From NCBI RefSeq assembly GCF_002915595.1, contig NZ_PQGG01000044.1, positions 1 to 47,227 on the forward strand: a DNA stretch of 47,227 nucleotides. Reading direction: 5' to 3'. How positions within the stretch are numbered: the first letter of the stretch is position 1; each line of letters begins with the position of its first letter. Positions 1 through 9,447 of this stretch are shown in pieces. A model generated the notes under the pieces. That model saw only the letters and a list, made by a program, of their open reading frames with translations. It did no database searches and was not told the DNA's origin. This DNA comes from Zhongshania marina. Lineage in GTDB: Bacteria; Pseudomonadota; Gammaproteobacteria; Pseudomonadales; Spongiibacteraceae. The position numbers were made by a program, and so were the translations under genes.

Positions 1-20
1 GTAAGCGCTCAACAAACCCC
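1..20 (+). repeat. IS66 left terminal inverted repeat
   Basis: GTAAGCGCTCAACAAACCCC is the reverse complement of 2463-2482 with one mismatch (C versus T at the twelfth base). The window begins exactly at the element's outer end. Confidence 0.93.
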
Positions 21-177
21 GCCCAATTAATTATTTGCAAACTCAGATAATGCACCTATAGTTTTCTACAGGCTCTGGATGAGTCTACAGCATGGAAGGT
101 AATCTCAAGGATGAGGGGCAGCAAGGGATTGGATGGCGTTGCCAAGAAGGCGACTGCCTTCCTGCTACTTTTCTGTA

Positions 178-1725
178 TTAGGCGTTTGCCCACGGCAACA
201 ATGCCTGTAATTCTTCGGTTGTTGTCATACTTGGTAATTGATTAAAGACTTTGCACAAATACACGTAAGGCTCAAGGCCATTGGCTTTTGCCGTTTCGAT
301 TAAACTATAAATAGCGGCGCTGGTATGAGCACCTCTAGGCGTTGCGCTAAACAGCCAGTTCTTGCGACCTATAACAAAAGGCCGGATGGCATTCTCGGCA
401 AGGTTGTTATCAATATTCACGTCACCATCTTCCGTGTATCGAATCAACTTTTCCCAATTTTTATTGAGATAACCCAGTGCGGTACCCAGCAGGCCTTTGG
501 GCAAGGTACTGTGTAAAGTTTTGTCCAACCACTCCCTAAGGGCATTGAGGATCGGAACGCTTTTGTCTTGTCGCAGCTGGTGACGGGCTTCGCTGCTCGC
601 GTCCTTCGCCTGCTTTTCGATAGCATACAGCTTGGCAATATAGTTAATGGCCACATCGGCCTTGCCGGTGCGGGTAGTCTTTTTGTCTTTGGAGATAGCC
701 GCCTTTTGGGCATCAATGAATTTACGGCGTGCGTGTGCCCAGCACCCCACATGGCTAATATCTTCTTGGCGGCCGACGGCATGGTAGCCTGCATAGTCAT
801 CGGTTTGCAGATAACCACTAAAACCCGTGAGTAAGTTCTTCGCCACGCTGCCAGCGCGACTCGGCGCATAGTCATACAACACGATGGGGTGATCTGGGGC
901 GCCACTACGCCTGACCCACATATACGATTGGCTACTCGCGGGCCTGTCCGGTTCGTTTAATACCTGAAGCGGCGTTTCGTCGCACTGGATGATTTTGCCT
1001 CGGCGAAGCTCGTGATCAAGCTGGGTGATGAGTGGCGCGATCAATTCGCCGCTGCGCATCATCCAATTCGCGAGGGTGTTGCGGGGGATATCAATTTCCA
1101 TCCGTTTGAAGATGGCTTCTTGGCGGTGCAGCGGCAGCGCATCTTGGTATTTCGCGGTAGCGATATACGCCAGTAGGCCTGGGCTCGCATTGCTCTTTGG
1201 AATGGGCTGTGCGGGTAATGCGGCGGTACATACTGTCGACTCACACGCTTTGCAGGCGTATTTCAGTCGGGCGTGTACTAAGACTTGGACGGTTGCGGGA
1301 ATGATATCCAACTGCTCGCTGGTGTCTTCGCCAATATGCGTTAGCGCACAACCGCAGTCACAGACTTTCTCTACATCAGACAGGTCATGTTCGATACGGA
1401 CGCGAGGCAAGTCAGCAGGCAACGATTTACGACCACGAGATTTGCGACGCTCGTATTGGATCGTTTCGGTTTCGGCGTCATCCGTGTTTTCGCTAAGGTC
1501 GTCTTCAGAAGCAGGCTCAGCCGCTTCGGCTTCATTAAACAGCTCGGCCTGTTCGTCCGACTTCTCGCTACTGGCCGCAAAGCGTTTATGCCTGAGTAAA
1601 CGCACTTGCTCTTCGAGTAACGAGATGCGTTTATCCTTCTCATTGAGGCGAAGTTCTTTCTCAAACAGCAAAGCTTTGAGTGCAGAAATATCATCGGGAA
1701 GTGTGTTGGTGGGAGGCGGTGTCAT
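178..1725 (-). CDS. tnpC: IS66 family transposase TnpC
   Basis: This 515-residue protein is the transposase that catalyses IS66 movement. An N-terminal coiled-coil-like region (about 13-50, rich in Leu, Glu and Lys) leads into an acidic linker. A zinc-ribbon region follows with Cys122, Cys124, Cys126, Cys158 and Cys161. The DDE catalytic core has Asp249 in CDETPLQ, Asp309/Asp310 in LQTDDYAGY and Glu444 in NNLAENAIRP, and the conserved HVGCWAHARRKF block lies near 325-336. Length matches full-size IS66 transposases. It is the last gene of the element, 24 bases after tnpB. The long antisense frames over it are shadows. No frameshift is visible, so it is probably functional. Confidence 0.96.
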   Translation of the reverse strand: MTPPPTNTLPDDISALKALLFEKELRLNEKDKRISLLEEQVRLLRHKRFAASSEKSDEQAELFNEAEAAEPASEDDLSENTDDAETETIQYERRKSRGRKSLPADLPRVRIEHDLSDVEKVCDCGCALTHIGEDTSEQLDIIPATVQVLVHARLKYACKACESTVCTAALPAQPIPKSNASPGLLAYIATAKYQDALPLHRQEAIFKRMEIDIPRNTLANWMMRSGELIAPLITQLDHELRRGKIIQCDETPLQVLNEPDRPASSQSYMWVRRSGAPDHPIVLYDYAPSRAGSVAKNLLTGFSGYLQTDDYAGYHAVGRQEDISHVGCWAHARRKFIDAQKAAISKDKKTTRTGKADVAINYIAKLYAIEKQAKDASSEARHQLRQDKSVPILNALREWLDKTLHSTLPKGLLGTALGYLNKNWEKLIRYTEDGDVNIDNNLAENAIRPFVIGRKNWLFSATPRGAHTSAAIYSLIETAKANGLEPYVYLCKVFNQLPSMTTTEELQALLPWANA

Positions 1726-1749
1726 GCTGTGTATTATATCAAAAGTGAG

Positions 1750-2106
1750 TCAGCTAACCGAATCAAAATACAAGGTTTCATGCGGTTTATTGCGCCAAAT
1801 ATCCAAGCCATCAAGCAAAAAGTTTAAGTCGCGACCATCGCGTAATTCATAGCCGGATTCGCATTGGCGAGGCCATTTAAAGCGCTGCTTTTCTAGGCGC
1901 TTATACCAGACCACAAAACCGTTTCGCTCCCAATACAGAAGTTTGATTTTATCCCGGCCACGATTACAAAATACAAATAGCACCTCCATCATCGGCGAGA
2001 GCGCCAGCTCGGTTTCAACCAGCGCGGCCAATCCGTTGATGGACTTGCGCATATCCACCGGAGCCATGTACAAATAGACCTCAACATGGGAGGTCGGCCG
2101 CAGCAT
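1750..2106 (-). CDS. tnpB: IS66 accessory protein TnpB (Orf2)
   Basis: This 118-residue protein has the IS66 Orf2 signature: an MAPVDMRKSINGL block near residues 15-27, then FVFCNRGRDKIKLLYWERNGF and YKRLEKQRF. TnpB is needed together with TnpA for efficient transposition of IS66 elements, though its biochemical role is not settled. Its ATG overlaps the tnpA stop by one base (TGATG), so the two genes are probably translationally coupled. Confidence 0.95.
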   Translation of the reverse strand: MLRPTSHVEVYLYMAPVDMRKSINGLAALVETELALSPMMEVLFVFCNRGRDKIKLLYWERNGFVVWYKRLEKQRFKWPRQCESGYELRDGRDLNFLLDGLDIWRNKPHETLYFDSVS

Positions 2107-2405
2107 CAGTTCGACTCCCGCAGGATATGTAGTACCACGGGCAAGACAACAGGCAAATCGTTGGCGGATAATTCCAATCGAACGCCCAGCGGCAAATTCA
2201 TGATCATACGAGATGAGGTCGGCATACCGCCCAGCTTCATTAATTTCGCAGCCGGTTCTTTTGCGGGGCTCAGCCGATTACGCCAATAAGCAAAGTTGTG
2301 AAACTTGATCTCATGCTGCTTGCAATACGCAGCTTGAGATAGGTTGCTGCCTTGCCAAGCAGAGACGTGGTCTTGCCAGAATTGTGTTTTGTTGATTGTG
2401 TTCAT
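2106..2405 (-). CDS. tnpA: IS66 accessory protein TnpA (helix-turn-helix)
   Basis: This 99-residue protein is the first gene of the element. The segment from about 9 to 45 (WQDHVSAWQGSNLSQAAYCK, then HNFAYWRNRL) is the usual IS66 TnpA pattern, a short helix-turn-helix region followed by a YWR motif. It probably binds DNA or regulates transposition. The ATG lies about 60 bases inside the right inverted repeat, leaving room for a promoter near the element's end. Confidence 0.93.
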   Translation of the reverse strand: MNTINKTQFWQDHVSAWQGSNLSQAAYCKQHEIKFHNFAYWRNRLSPAKEPAAKLMKLGGMPTSSRMIMNLPLGVRLELSANDLPVVLPVVLHILRESN

Positions 2406-2462
2406 GGACGACTCCTCAGCTTAAAACTGAAGAGTAAATCTACCGCGACGAAATTATTAGAT

Positions 2463-2482
2463 GGGGTTTATTGAGCGCTTAC
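2463..2482 (-). repeat. IS66 right terminal inverted repeat
   Basis: This is the mirror copy of bases 1-20, reading GTAAGCGCTCAATAAACCCC on the minus strand. Translation of the interrupted GST runs into it and adds the foreign residues VSAQ before a stop. Confidence 0.93.
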
Positions 2483-2770
2483 AAAGAACATCCATTGCAA
2501 TGCCTGAGCGCGCTCAAAACGGTCAGTGGGTATAAACTTAGACCCTTCAGCCAAATACCAAATAGCGGCATTTGATTCAGGCAAATACTTTTCACCCACT
2601 TGCAGAACAGGCACCCGACCATTTGGATTTATAGTAAGAAATTCCTCGGTTCTAGACTCGCGCTGCAAAATATTTACTTCTATCGATTCATACTCGATTC
2701 CGAGTTGATTCATAAGAAGTCGAATCTTGTAACAATTTCCTGAGTTTTGAAAATTATAGAGTTTATACAT
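2483..2770 (-). pseudogene. Glutathione S-transferase, 5' part only, disrupted by IS66
   Basis: The 96 native codons encode the thioredoxin-like N-terminal domain of a GST. The NSGNCYKIRLLMNQLG segment is in the glutathione-site region, NPNGRVPVL carries the cis-proline, and PESNAAIWYLA is the SNAI glutathione-binding motif. Residues near QALQWMFF are the expected start of the helical C-terminal domain. The frame then enters the IS66 terminus, adds VSAQ and stops, so the C-terminal domain is lost. GSTs of this type are about 200 residues, so roughly half is missing and the product is very unlikely to be active. The 3' half should lie to the left of this window. Confidence 0.9.
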
Positions 2771-2845
2771 TTTATTCCCATACTCCGCGAGGAAGGCTAC
2801 GACTCAGCCCTAAGGCAGCCTAAGCTAAACACCCTTAAGTAAGTA

Positions 2846-3346
2846 TTATTGCGCATGTCGTGTGATTTTCTTGATATTAAAACCTTCCTCAGGTGTAGGA
2901 GCCATAAAATACTTTGTGACCTGCTCAAACATCTCTCGCGTATCAGTCGCTGCTCTCTCAGGCTGCTCTTTACGTCTCTGTTCAATCTGCTCTAAGCAAA
3001 GTTCATTTGGCAGATCGATATATACCAAATTATGTGGCGCATCTATCTCGGAGAAAATATCTCGAAACCAATTTCGCTGAGAAAGGGTATTCGCCGGAAA
3101 GTCCATCACAACATCACTTCCCGCACACAATATAGATTGAACAAGCTTCTTAATCGGCGGCTTCAACAGATTTGAATATTCAATATAGTCATTTAGTGAT
3201 GAAATTTTACGAGGGTAAAGTGAGGCAAGCCATTCATCTTCAGACAGCAACACCGCCTTGCTTTGCTGCGCCAATTTAATAGCTTCGGTAGATTTCCCTG
3301 CACCCATTTTTCCGCAGAAAAAAGTTAATAGCCCCTTATTATTCAT
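2846..3346 (-). CDS. P-loop ATPase / small-molecule kinase-like protein (AAA_33 type)
   Basis: This 166-residue protein starts with a beta strand and a clear Walker A loop, GKMGAGKST (residues 12-20). VVMDFPANT further on could serve as a Walker B or substrate loop, and Arg-rich segments (EQRRKEQPERAATD) look like the lid of a nucleoside or antibiotic kinase. The overall pattern resembles short AAA_33/zeta-toxin-like kinases of unknown substrate. The natural substrate cannot be named. It lies 75 bases upstream of the broken GST and 47 bases downstream of the HEPN-motif gene, all leftward, in a stretch that is more AT-rich than the efflux operon beside it. No strong ribosome-binding site is visible before the ATG. 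Confidence 0.7.
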   Translation of the reverse strand: MNNKGLLTFFCGKMGAGKSTEAIKLAQQSKAVLLSEDEWLASLYPRKISSLNDYIEYSNLLKPPIKKLVQSILCAGSDVVMDFPANTLSQRNWFRDIFSEIDAPHNLVYIDLPNELCLEQIEQRRKEQPERAATDTREMFEQVTKYFMAPTPEEGFNIKKITRHAQ

Positions 3347-3393
3347 AGTTTCTATATATTTTCCCGTTCGATCTCATCGCACTTCGACTTAGA

Positions 3394-4782
3394 CTAAACA
3401 TTACTGACATCAAAAATACGTTTTTTTACTACTTCAACATAGTCCATCTCAAGCCACTCATCTCTTCTAATTCGGCGAAGACTATCCTTAAATGAAAGAC
3501 CAAGAAAAGCGCACACCAGCCGTTCAGATAGGAGAGACAAATGGAAAGTCGCTACAGCTAATCCTTGGTGATGGATGGAGTGCGCTCCACGATGTGCCAA
3601 CTTATTTCGAATTCCGACCAATCCGCTACCTCCACCAATATTCCACAGATCGGAATTATCTACATTTTGGCTTCGTAATAGATCAAGTAATTTGGTGGTC
3701 AAAGAACTCTCCCCCCTCGCGATCTCTTTGGAATACCGCCTAATAATCTTACAAACTTCTGGGTTTCCCTCCTCCATTGAATTCACAACATCGTCTATCA
3801 TTGAAATTGCGATTTTCTCTGAATCTGTAAGTGGTCTTTTCGTCCAACATTTCGTTGCAATTTCTTCAAGCACTCTAAATAGAGACATAAAACGTTCCCC
3901 GTCTCTCAAGCTAATCGCAGGACACAAGCTGTAACTCAAAGAAAAAACGAAACTGCGTTCTTTCTCATTAAGATTGTAATATGTAGCAATTGCTCTATTT
4001 ATCTGCCTTGAAAGATCACTAATCGGCACTAGATATCGTTTTGGCTCAACGCCTACATAGCTGGTTTTTAACGGTTGAATTGGATCTTTCCAGAACCGAG
4101 TCCTTACACCTCCCTTGAACGACTGCCAACCGATCGCCAAGACCCTTTGACAAACAAATATTGACAAAACATCAAGAATTGGCGAAACAAAGCTCAATAT
4201 TTGATTAGCACTAAAGTCTAGTTGGCCGATAGGTATTTCCAACCAATAACCAAAACTAAACACAAAGCTATCGGAGGAATCAATACGAGATTTTGTACAG
4301 TATCGTTGAAGAGTAATATCTCCAAGTTTCGGGCAGGTAAAAGAAACGATGTCTTTGATCATTTCGTTTGCACCCGCCGTCATGACGTTGCCTGATAAGT
4401 AATCTACATGAGAAAGACATACGTAAAACTTATTATCTAAAATTGAAATTTGGTCAACCAATGTCAAGCTCGCTACATGTGTTAGCGAAACAGGTGAAGT
4501 ACCAAACTTTCTTTCTAGCGACATTTCTACAGGCAGATGTCGATACGAAATTTCATTCATTTCGAGTTGCAATTTTGGTGTTGCATTTACGACAGCTAAC
4601 TCGCAAGGATTCTCAACGCTACTGACTGGCATCTCTATGTGAGGTACAGCCAAACGAATATCCACCTCTTGCCCCCAAATACTTGGGAGCTTAACCGTGC
4701 AATCGACTAATATGGTTTTCCCTGTCGAATCAGTTAGTTTCGCATCAAATGAATATGTCTCTTTAATATAATTATGACTCAT
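3394..4782 (-). CDS. Unknown protein with C-terminal HEPN-type RNxxxH motif (ApeA-like candidate)
   Basis: This 462-residue protein has no signal peptide and no obvious membrane segment. Residues 1 to about 230 look beta-rich. From about 260 to 430 it is helical and ends in GIRNKLAHRG, where Arg392-Asn393-x3-His397 is the exact RNxxxH motif of HEPN ribonucleases. A beta-rich N-terminal part followed by a HEPN domain is the plan of ApeA-type anti-phage proteins, which would suit a defence role by RNA cleavage; that assignment is inference from motif and layout only. It sits in an AT-rich island next to a P-loop kinase and an insertion sequence. HEPN folds also occur in non-catalytic proteins. 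Confidence 0.55.
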   Translation of the reverse strand: MSHNYIKETYSFDAKLTDSTGKTILVDCTVKLPSIWGQEVDIRLAVPHIEMPVSSVENPCELAVVNATPKLQLEMNEISYRHLPVEMSLERKFGTSPVSLTHVASLTLVDQISILDNKFYVCLSHVDYLSGNVMTAGANEMIKDIVSFTCPKLGDITLQRYCTKSRIDSSDSFVFSFGYWLEIPIGQLDFSANQILSFVSPILDVLSIFVCQRVLAIGWQSFKGGVRTRFWKDPIQPLKTSYVGVEPKRYLVPISDLSRQINRAIATYYNLNEKERSFVFSLSYSLCPAISLRDGERFMSLFRVLEEIATKCWTKRPLTDSEKIAISMIDDVVNSMEEGNPEVCKIIRRYSKEIARGESSLTTKLLDLLRSQNVDNSDLWNIGGGSGLVGIRNKLAHRGAHSIHHQGLAVATFHLSLLSERLVCAFLGLSFKDSLRRIRRDEWLEMDYVEVVKKRIFDVSNV

Positions 4783-4859
4783 TCACGAATCCTTGCGTAC
4801 ACCCTGCTTAAGAGGCCTAACTGCCTATTCTTGTATCCTACGAAAAAAATATACACCTG

Positions 4860-6299
4860 CTAATTCTTTTCTTCAGCTTCAGCGGCGAAACTCACCGACT
4901 GCACCACTGGATCATTCAGATCCCAGCCGCCGCCAATCACGGCGGCTAGTTGCAAGGCCGCTTGCAAGCGGTCTGCAGCGGTATTCAATCTGGTACGCCG
5001 TGTATTAAGGGTTTGATTTTGCGCGGTAGCCACTTCTAGAAAACTCACCAATCCCGACTTATAGCGGTTGTTGACAATGCGCTCATTTTCTTCCGCCAGC
5101 TTTAATAATATATCCTGCTGCTCAGCTTTTTCTTTTAACAAACTGATTGTCGCTAGTGCATTTTCAACTTCTGCCAAGCCGTCTAATACGGTTTGTCGGT
5201 AGGCGCTGAGTTGTTCGTCGTATTGGGCAACTGCAATATCTTTGCTTGCGCGACGAGCGCCGCCATCGAATAAGGTTTGCAGTAGTGACGGCCCGACAGA
5301 CCATATGGCTTGCGGTGCATCAAATAGATCACTAAATCTTCCAGCGCTCACGCCGTAACCCGCGCTAATACTAAAGCTTGGCAGCCATGCCGCCTGCGCC
5401 ACGCCAATTTGGGCACTGGCGGCGGCCAGTTGGCGCTCCGCAGACACCACATCAGGGCGTCTAGATATCAGCGTTGAGGGCAGCGACGCCGGCAGTTCCG
5501 GTAGCTCAGGTAATATTTGCGCGGGCGCTAATGAGTAATTCACCGGTGCCTTACCCAGCAGTACAGCTATGCTGTTTTCTTCAATAGCGCGCTGATTTTT
5601 TAAATCGATTAGATCTACTTTTAATGACTCGCGCTGTGTCTCTGCCTGAATCACGTCTGATCGCGGCACAATACCCGCTTTATATTGGTTGGTGGTCAGC
5701 GTTGTTGAACGCTCGTAGGCTTCCATTGTTTGTTCAAGAATCGTGCGCTGTAAATCTAAGGCGCGCAGACGAATATAACTCTGAGCGACGGCGAGCTGAA
5801 TATTCAATCGTGCAGCCACCAAATTCGCGGCGCTACTTTGCATACCGGCTTTGCTGGCTTCTACGCTGCGGCGAACGCGACCCCACAAATCGGGTGCCCA
5901 ACTTGCATTTAAACGCGCAGAATAACTTTCGCTCACACTTACATCGTCACCGCCGCTGCGGCTACCGCTCAGAGAGGCGTCAAACTGCGGGCTATAATCC
6001 CCCCGCGCCAATCGCCATTGCCCTTGCGCGGCGCGGTAGCGCGCCTCGGCCTGCGCCAATGTTTGATTCGCCTTATTAGCCTGATTAATAAGCAGGTTTA
6101 ACTCTGGATCGTTAAAGGCTGTCCACCAGTCACCCTGCGCAGCCCAGCTCTGCGGTGAAATAGTTTGCCAACCCGAATCGTATTTAAATTCTGCCGGCAC
6201 CAAGGATTCTGGCTGCTGATAATCTGGCCCTACGGTACAAGCAGCCAAACTTAGAAGCAGTGATAGTGCTGGCAAATATTTTGTGTTGGATAATTTCAT
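4860..6299 (-). CDS. Efflux outer membrane lipoprotein, NodT/OprM family
   Basis: This is the outer-membrane channel of the RND pump encoded upstream, forming a TolC-like trimeric duct. The start chosen is MKLSNTKYL (6299), giving a lipoprotein signal with lipobox LAAC followed by TVGPDYQQPE, a hallmark N-terminus of the NodT family. An in-frame ATG at 6308 (MTFMKLS) is possible. Two OEP repeats follow, with SLPSTLISRRPDV and ERQLAAASAQIGVAQAAWLPS in the second half, where the family motif LIxRRPDV is expected. Length from this start (479 residues) is usual. The gene follows the mdtC stop with almost no gap, so it is the last gene of the operon. In MuxABC-OpmB of Pseudomonas the channel gene has the same place. 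Confidence 0.9.
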   Translation of the reverse strand: MKLSNTKYLPALSLLLSLAACTVGPDYQQPESLVPAEFKYDSGWQTISPQSWAAQGDWWTAFNDPELNLLINQANKANQTLAQAEARYRAAQGQWRLARGDYSPQFDASLSGSRSGGDDVSVSESYSARLNASWAPDLWGRVRRSVEASKAGMQSSAANLVAARLNIQLAVAQSYIRLRALDLQRTILEQTMEAYERSTTLTTNQYKAGIVPRSDVIQAETQRESLKVDLIDLKNQRAIEENSIAVLLGKAPVNYSLAPAQILPELPELPASLPSTLISRRPDVVSAERQLAAASAQIGVAQAAWLPSFSISAGYGVSAGRFSDLFDAPQAIWSVGPSLLQTLFDGGARRASKDIAVAQYDEQLSAYRQTVLDGLAEVENALATISLLKEKAEQQDILLKLAEENERIVNNRYKSGLVSFLEVATAQNQTLNTRRTRLNTAADRLQAALQLAAVIGGGWDLNDPVVQSVSFAAEAEEKN

Positions 6300-6309
6300 A
6301 AATGTCATT

Positions 6310-9300
6310 TCACTTTTTTTCGACAGCAGGCACAGCGTGATTTTTAGCGGGGGATTTATCCCGCAACACAAATTGACGCAAGCGCTCTAAATACAGATAA
6401 ATAATGGGCGTGGTATACAGGGTTAATAGCTGACTTACCGCCAAGCCACCGATAATGGTAATACCGAGTGGGCGACGCAATTCTGCGCCCTCGCCAAAGC
6501 CAATCGCCAAGGGAACCGCACCAAGTAGGCCCGCTAGATTGGTCATGAGTATTGCCCGCAGCCGCAAACGAGCCGCTTCGCGAATTGCCTGCTCTGGCTG
6601 CATACCGTCGCGGCGCTGAGCTTGCAGGGCAAAGTCGATCATCAATATCGCATTCTTCATCACAATGCCGATCAACAAAAACAAGCCTAGCAAGGCGATT
6701 AAACTCAGCTGGGTTTGGCTAGATTTTAATGCCAGTAATGCACCAATGCCTGCAGACGGTAAGGTGGATAAAATGGTCAGCGGATGCAAAGTGCTTTCGT
6801 ATAACACACCCAACACCAAATACACCGCCAACAAGACCCACAGAATTAACCAGGGCTGACTCAGGTCAGCGCCAAAATCAGGCCGCCCGCCATCAGGAGC
6901 AACGTGTACTGCGGTTGGCAGCATAATGCTGTCGAGTGCCCGAGCAATTGCCTGTTCTGCCTCTTGCACGGTTACGTCTGGTGCCAAACCATAGCCTATG
7001 CCCTCGGAGGCAAATTGACCTTCATGACGAATGCGATCTTCGCCCATGCCGTAATCCCAGGTCGCAAAGGTAGACAGCGGCACACGGGCGCCGTCACTAG
7101 TTAAAACATTTAACTGGCTCAGCACCGCAGGCTGCGAGGTATAACCCGGAGCGAGTTCCATCACCACGCGATACTGATTCATATCGTCGTATAAGGTAGC
7201 CACCTGACGCTGGGAAAAGGCGTTGTTTAGCATCGACGCAACGGTACTCATATCAACACCATACTGCTTGGCCAACTCGCGATTTATATTCAGAGTAACC
7301 TGCCGCGCGTCTTCATTCCCCACCGAATCCACGTCAACCAGTTCAGGCAAATCCTGCATGGCCTGCGAGGCAATGCGGCTCCACTTGTCTAAGGCTTCTA
7401 GGGAATCTGAGCGAAGAATTAATTCGTATTCGCTGCGACTAAAGGGCGAGCTTAGGCGAATGTCTTGATCCACCATCATGTGTAACATCGCCCCCGGCAC
7501 CTTCGGCGCGTTTGCCCGCAGCCGATCTACCACCACCTGCGCAGACACACCGCGCTCTGACAAAGGCTTTAAATTTAGGGTGAGCTGGGCATTGGTTAAA
7601 CCACCACTGCCGCCGCTAGTACCAGTTACATCCGCCACCGCAGGGTCGCTTAAAATATACTGCCGAAAGACTTCAATTTTTGGCTGCATCAACTGGAATG
7701 AAAAGCCGTCGTCACCGCGCACAAAGCCCCGCACTTGTCCGGTGTCCTGTTGGGGTAACGTGGTTTTTGGCAAGGCGATATATAAATACACATTGCAGGC
7801 AATTACCCCCGCCAACACGAACATTACAACAATGCCGTGACGGAGCGCCCAATCCAAGCTGCGGGCATAGCCATTTTTAAGTGACTCAAACATCTCATGG
7901 CTATAGGCCGCCATGCGATTTTCCATGCCCGCAGCTAAGTTAGCTTCGTCAGAAGAATTGGCTTCGCGATGTGGTTGCAGCCAACGGGCGCATAAACTCG
8001 GTGTTAAGGTGAGCGACACCAACAAAGAAATTAACATTGCCGCAGCAAGGGTGATGGAGAACTCGCGGAACAAACGCTCTACCACGCCCCCCATAAAGAG
8101 TATCGATACAAACACCACCACTAGCGCCAAGTTCATTGCCAGCAGCGTAAACCCCACTTCTTTTGCGCCAACCAGAGAAGCGCGCAGTGGCGATAAGCCC
8201 GCCTCGATATGACGCTCTATATTCTCAAGCACCACAATGGCGTCATCGACCACCAAACCGCAGGCGACCACCAAGGCCATAAGCGACAGGTTATTAAGGG
8301 AAAAGCCATAAAAATACATAACAACAAAGGCGCCAATCAACGACACCGGAATCGCAATCGAGGGAATCAAGGCCGTGCGTAAACTGCCTAAAAACAACCA
8401 AACTACCAACATCACTAGTGCTACAGATATCAGCAAACTCAGTTGGGCTTCGCTTAGCGTTGCACGAATAACCGGCGAGCGATCCATGATCACTGACAAC
8501 TCACTATCTGCCGGCATCAAGGCCCGCAGCCTAGGGAGCTCCGCGTAAATCGCATCAATAGTTTCAACAATATTGGCGCCGCTTTGACGACTGATCATTA
8601 GGATGACAGCGGGACGATCATTATGAAAACCACTGCTATAACGGTTTTCTACCGACTCAGACACCTCGGCAACATCGCCCAAACGCACCACAGCACCGTC
8701 GTTATGACGAATAACCAAATCACGGTACTCGCTCGCTTTGCGCAAGGGGTCATTGGTGCTCACCCGCCAGCGATGACTGCTATCCTCAATAACACCGAGT
8801 GGCCGCAGGGCATTCGCCTGACTAATAGCACTACGCACTTCGTCTAGGGCAATGCCGCGATGTATTAACGCACCGGGGTCAAGCTGCACCCGCACAGCGG
8901 GTAAAGAAGCTCCGCTAACACCAACTTCGCCCACACCCACAATTTGCGCCAAACGCTGGGAGAGAATCGTTGAGGCGGCATCGTATAATTCACTGGGAGA
9001 CAAGTTTGGCGAACTTAGCGCCAAACCCATGATCGGCGCCTGTGATGGATCGATTTTACGAAACTCAGGATTCCCCGGCATACCCGCCGGCAATTCGCCT
9101 CGCACCACATTGATAGCGGCCTGCACGTCCCGCGCCGCTTCATCTAAATTGCGATCAAGATCAAAAGTCAACACCACTTGGGTAGAACCTTGATTACTCG
9201 ACGACGAGATTGCAGAAATACCGCTAATACTGCCTAGTGCGCGCTCCAAGGGCGTCGCCACCGTACTCGCCATACTTTCTGGACTAGCACCTGGCAGGCT

Positions 9301-9447
9301 GGCGGTCACACTAATTACCGGAAAATCGACCTGTGGAAGCGGCGCCACTGGCAGCAGCCGCCACGCGAGCAAGCCGACCAAAACCAGCGCCAAAGACAAC
9401 AAGCCCGTGGCGACTGGACGGTAAATAAATGGCCGCGAAAGATTCAT
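6310..9447 (-). CDS. mdtC: RND multidrug efflux permease, MdtC/MuxC type
   Basis: This 1045-residue inner-membrane proton antiporter starts with the cytoplasmic helix and first membrane segment (residues 1-30) and has the normal twelve-helix, two-periplasmic-loop RND layout. [15 protein letters not shown] carries the paired acidic residues of TM4 that relay protons. [21 protein letters not shown] near the C-terminus matches the MdtC pattern. Its ATG overlaps the mdtB stop by four bases (ATGA). MdtB and MdtC form a mixed trimer in E. coli; the same is expected here because both paralogues are present. Substrates cannot be read from sequence; relatives export bile salts, novobiocin and similar compounds. 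Confidence 0.92.
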   Translation of the reverse strand: MNLSRPFIYRPVATGLLSLALVLVGLLAWRLLPVAPLPQVDFPVISVTASLPGASPESMASTVATPLERALGSISGISAISSSSNQGSTQVVLTFDLDRNLDEAARDVQAAINVVRGELPAGMPGNPEFRKIDPSQAPIMGLALSSPNLSPSELYDAASTILSQRLAQIVGVGEVGVSGASLPAVRVQLDPGALIHRGIALDEVRSAISQANALRPLGVIEDSSHRWRVSTNDPLRKASEYRDLVIRHNDGAVVRLGDVAEVSESVENRYSSGFHNDRPAVILMISRQSGANIVETIDAIYAELPRLRALMPADSELSVIMDRSPVIRATLSEAQLSLLISVALVMLVVWLFLGSLRTALIPSIAIPVSLIGAFVVMYFYGFSLNNLSLMALVVACGLVVDDAIVVLENIERHIEAGLSPLRASLVGAKEVGFTLLAMNLALVVVFVSILFMGGVVERLFREFSITLAAAMLISLLVSLTLTPSLCARWLQPHREANSSDEANLAAGMENRMAAYSHEMFESLKNGYARSLDWALRHGIVVMFVLAGVIACNVYLYIALPKTTLPQQDTGQVRGFVRGDDGFSFQLMQPKIEVFRQYILSDPAVADVTGTSGGSGGLTNAQLTLNLKPLSERGVSAQVVVDRLRANAPKVPGAMLHMMVDQDIRLSSPFSRSEYELILRSDSLEALDKWSRIASQAMQDLPELVDVDSVGNEDARQVTLNINRELAKQYGVDMSTVASMLNNAFSQRQVATLYDDMNQYRVVMELAPGYTSQPAVLSQLNVLTSDGARVPLSTFATWDYGMGEDRIRHEGQFASEGIGYGLAPDVTVQEAEQAIARALDSIMLPTAVHVAPDGGRPDFGADLSQPWLILWVLLAVYLVLGVLYESTLHPLTILSTLPSAGIGALLALKSSQTQLSLIALLGLFLLIGIVMKNAILMIDFALQAQRRDGMQPEQAIREAARLRLRAILMTNLAGLLGAVPLAIGFGEGAELRRPLGITIIGGLAVSQLLTLYTTPIIYLYLERLRQFVLRDKSPAKNHAVPAVEKK

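Larger units (their letters stand above)
1..2482 (-). mobile_element. Complete IS66-family insertion sequence
   Basis: Three leftward genes in the classical IS66 order (tnpA, tnpB, tnpC) lie between terminal inverted repeats that match at 19 of 20 positions (1-20 and 2463-2482). Both ends begin with GTAAGCGCTC, typical of IS66 termini. All three frames are open and the DDE residues of the transposase are present, so the copy looks intact and possibly active. The right end sits inside a glutathione S-transferase gene. IS66 elements duplicate 8 bases of target, which would be AAAGAACA (2483-2490) here; the left copy would lie just outside the window. Confidence 0.95.

Noticed and set aside
1025-1852. 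275-codon open frame on the plus strand across tnpC
   Set aside because: It lies antisense to a well-supported transposase, is Ser/Arg-rich as mirror frames are, and matches no family.
4793-4860. GCCTAAC core near 4818 suggested an integron attC site for the GST/kinase/HEPN gene run
   Set aside because: No partner GTTRRRY core at suitable spacing and no similar sites between the other genes, so a cassette array is not supported.
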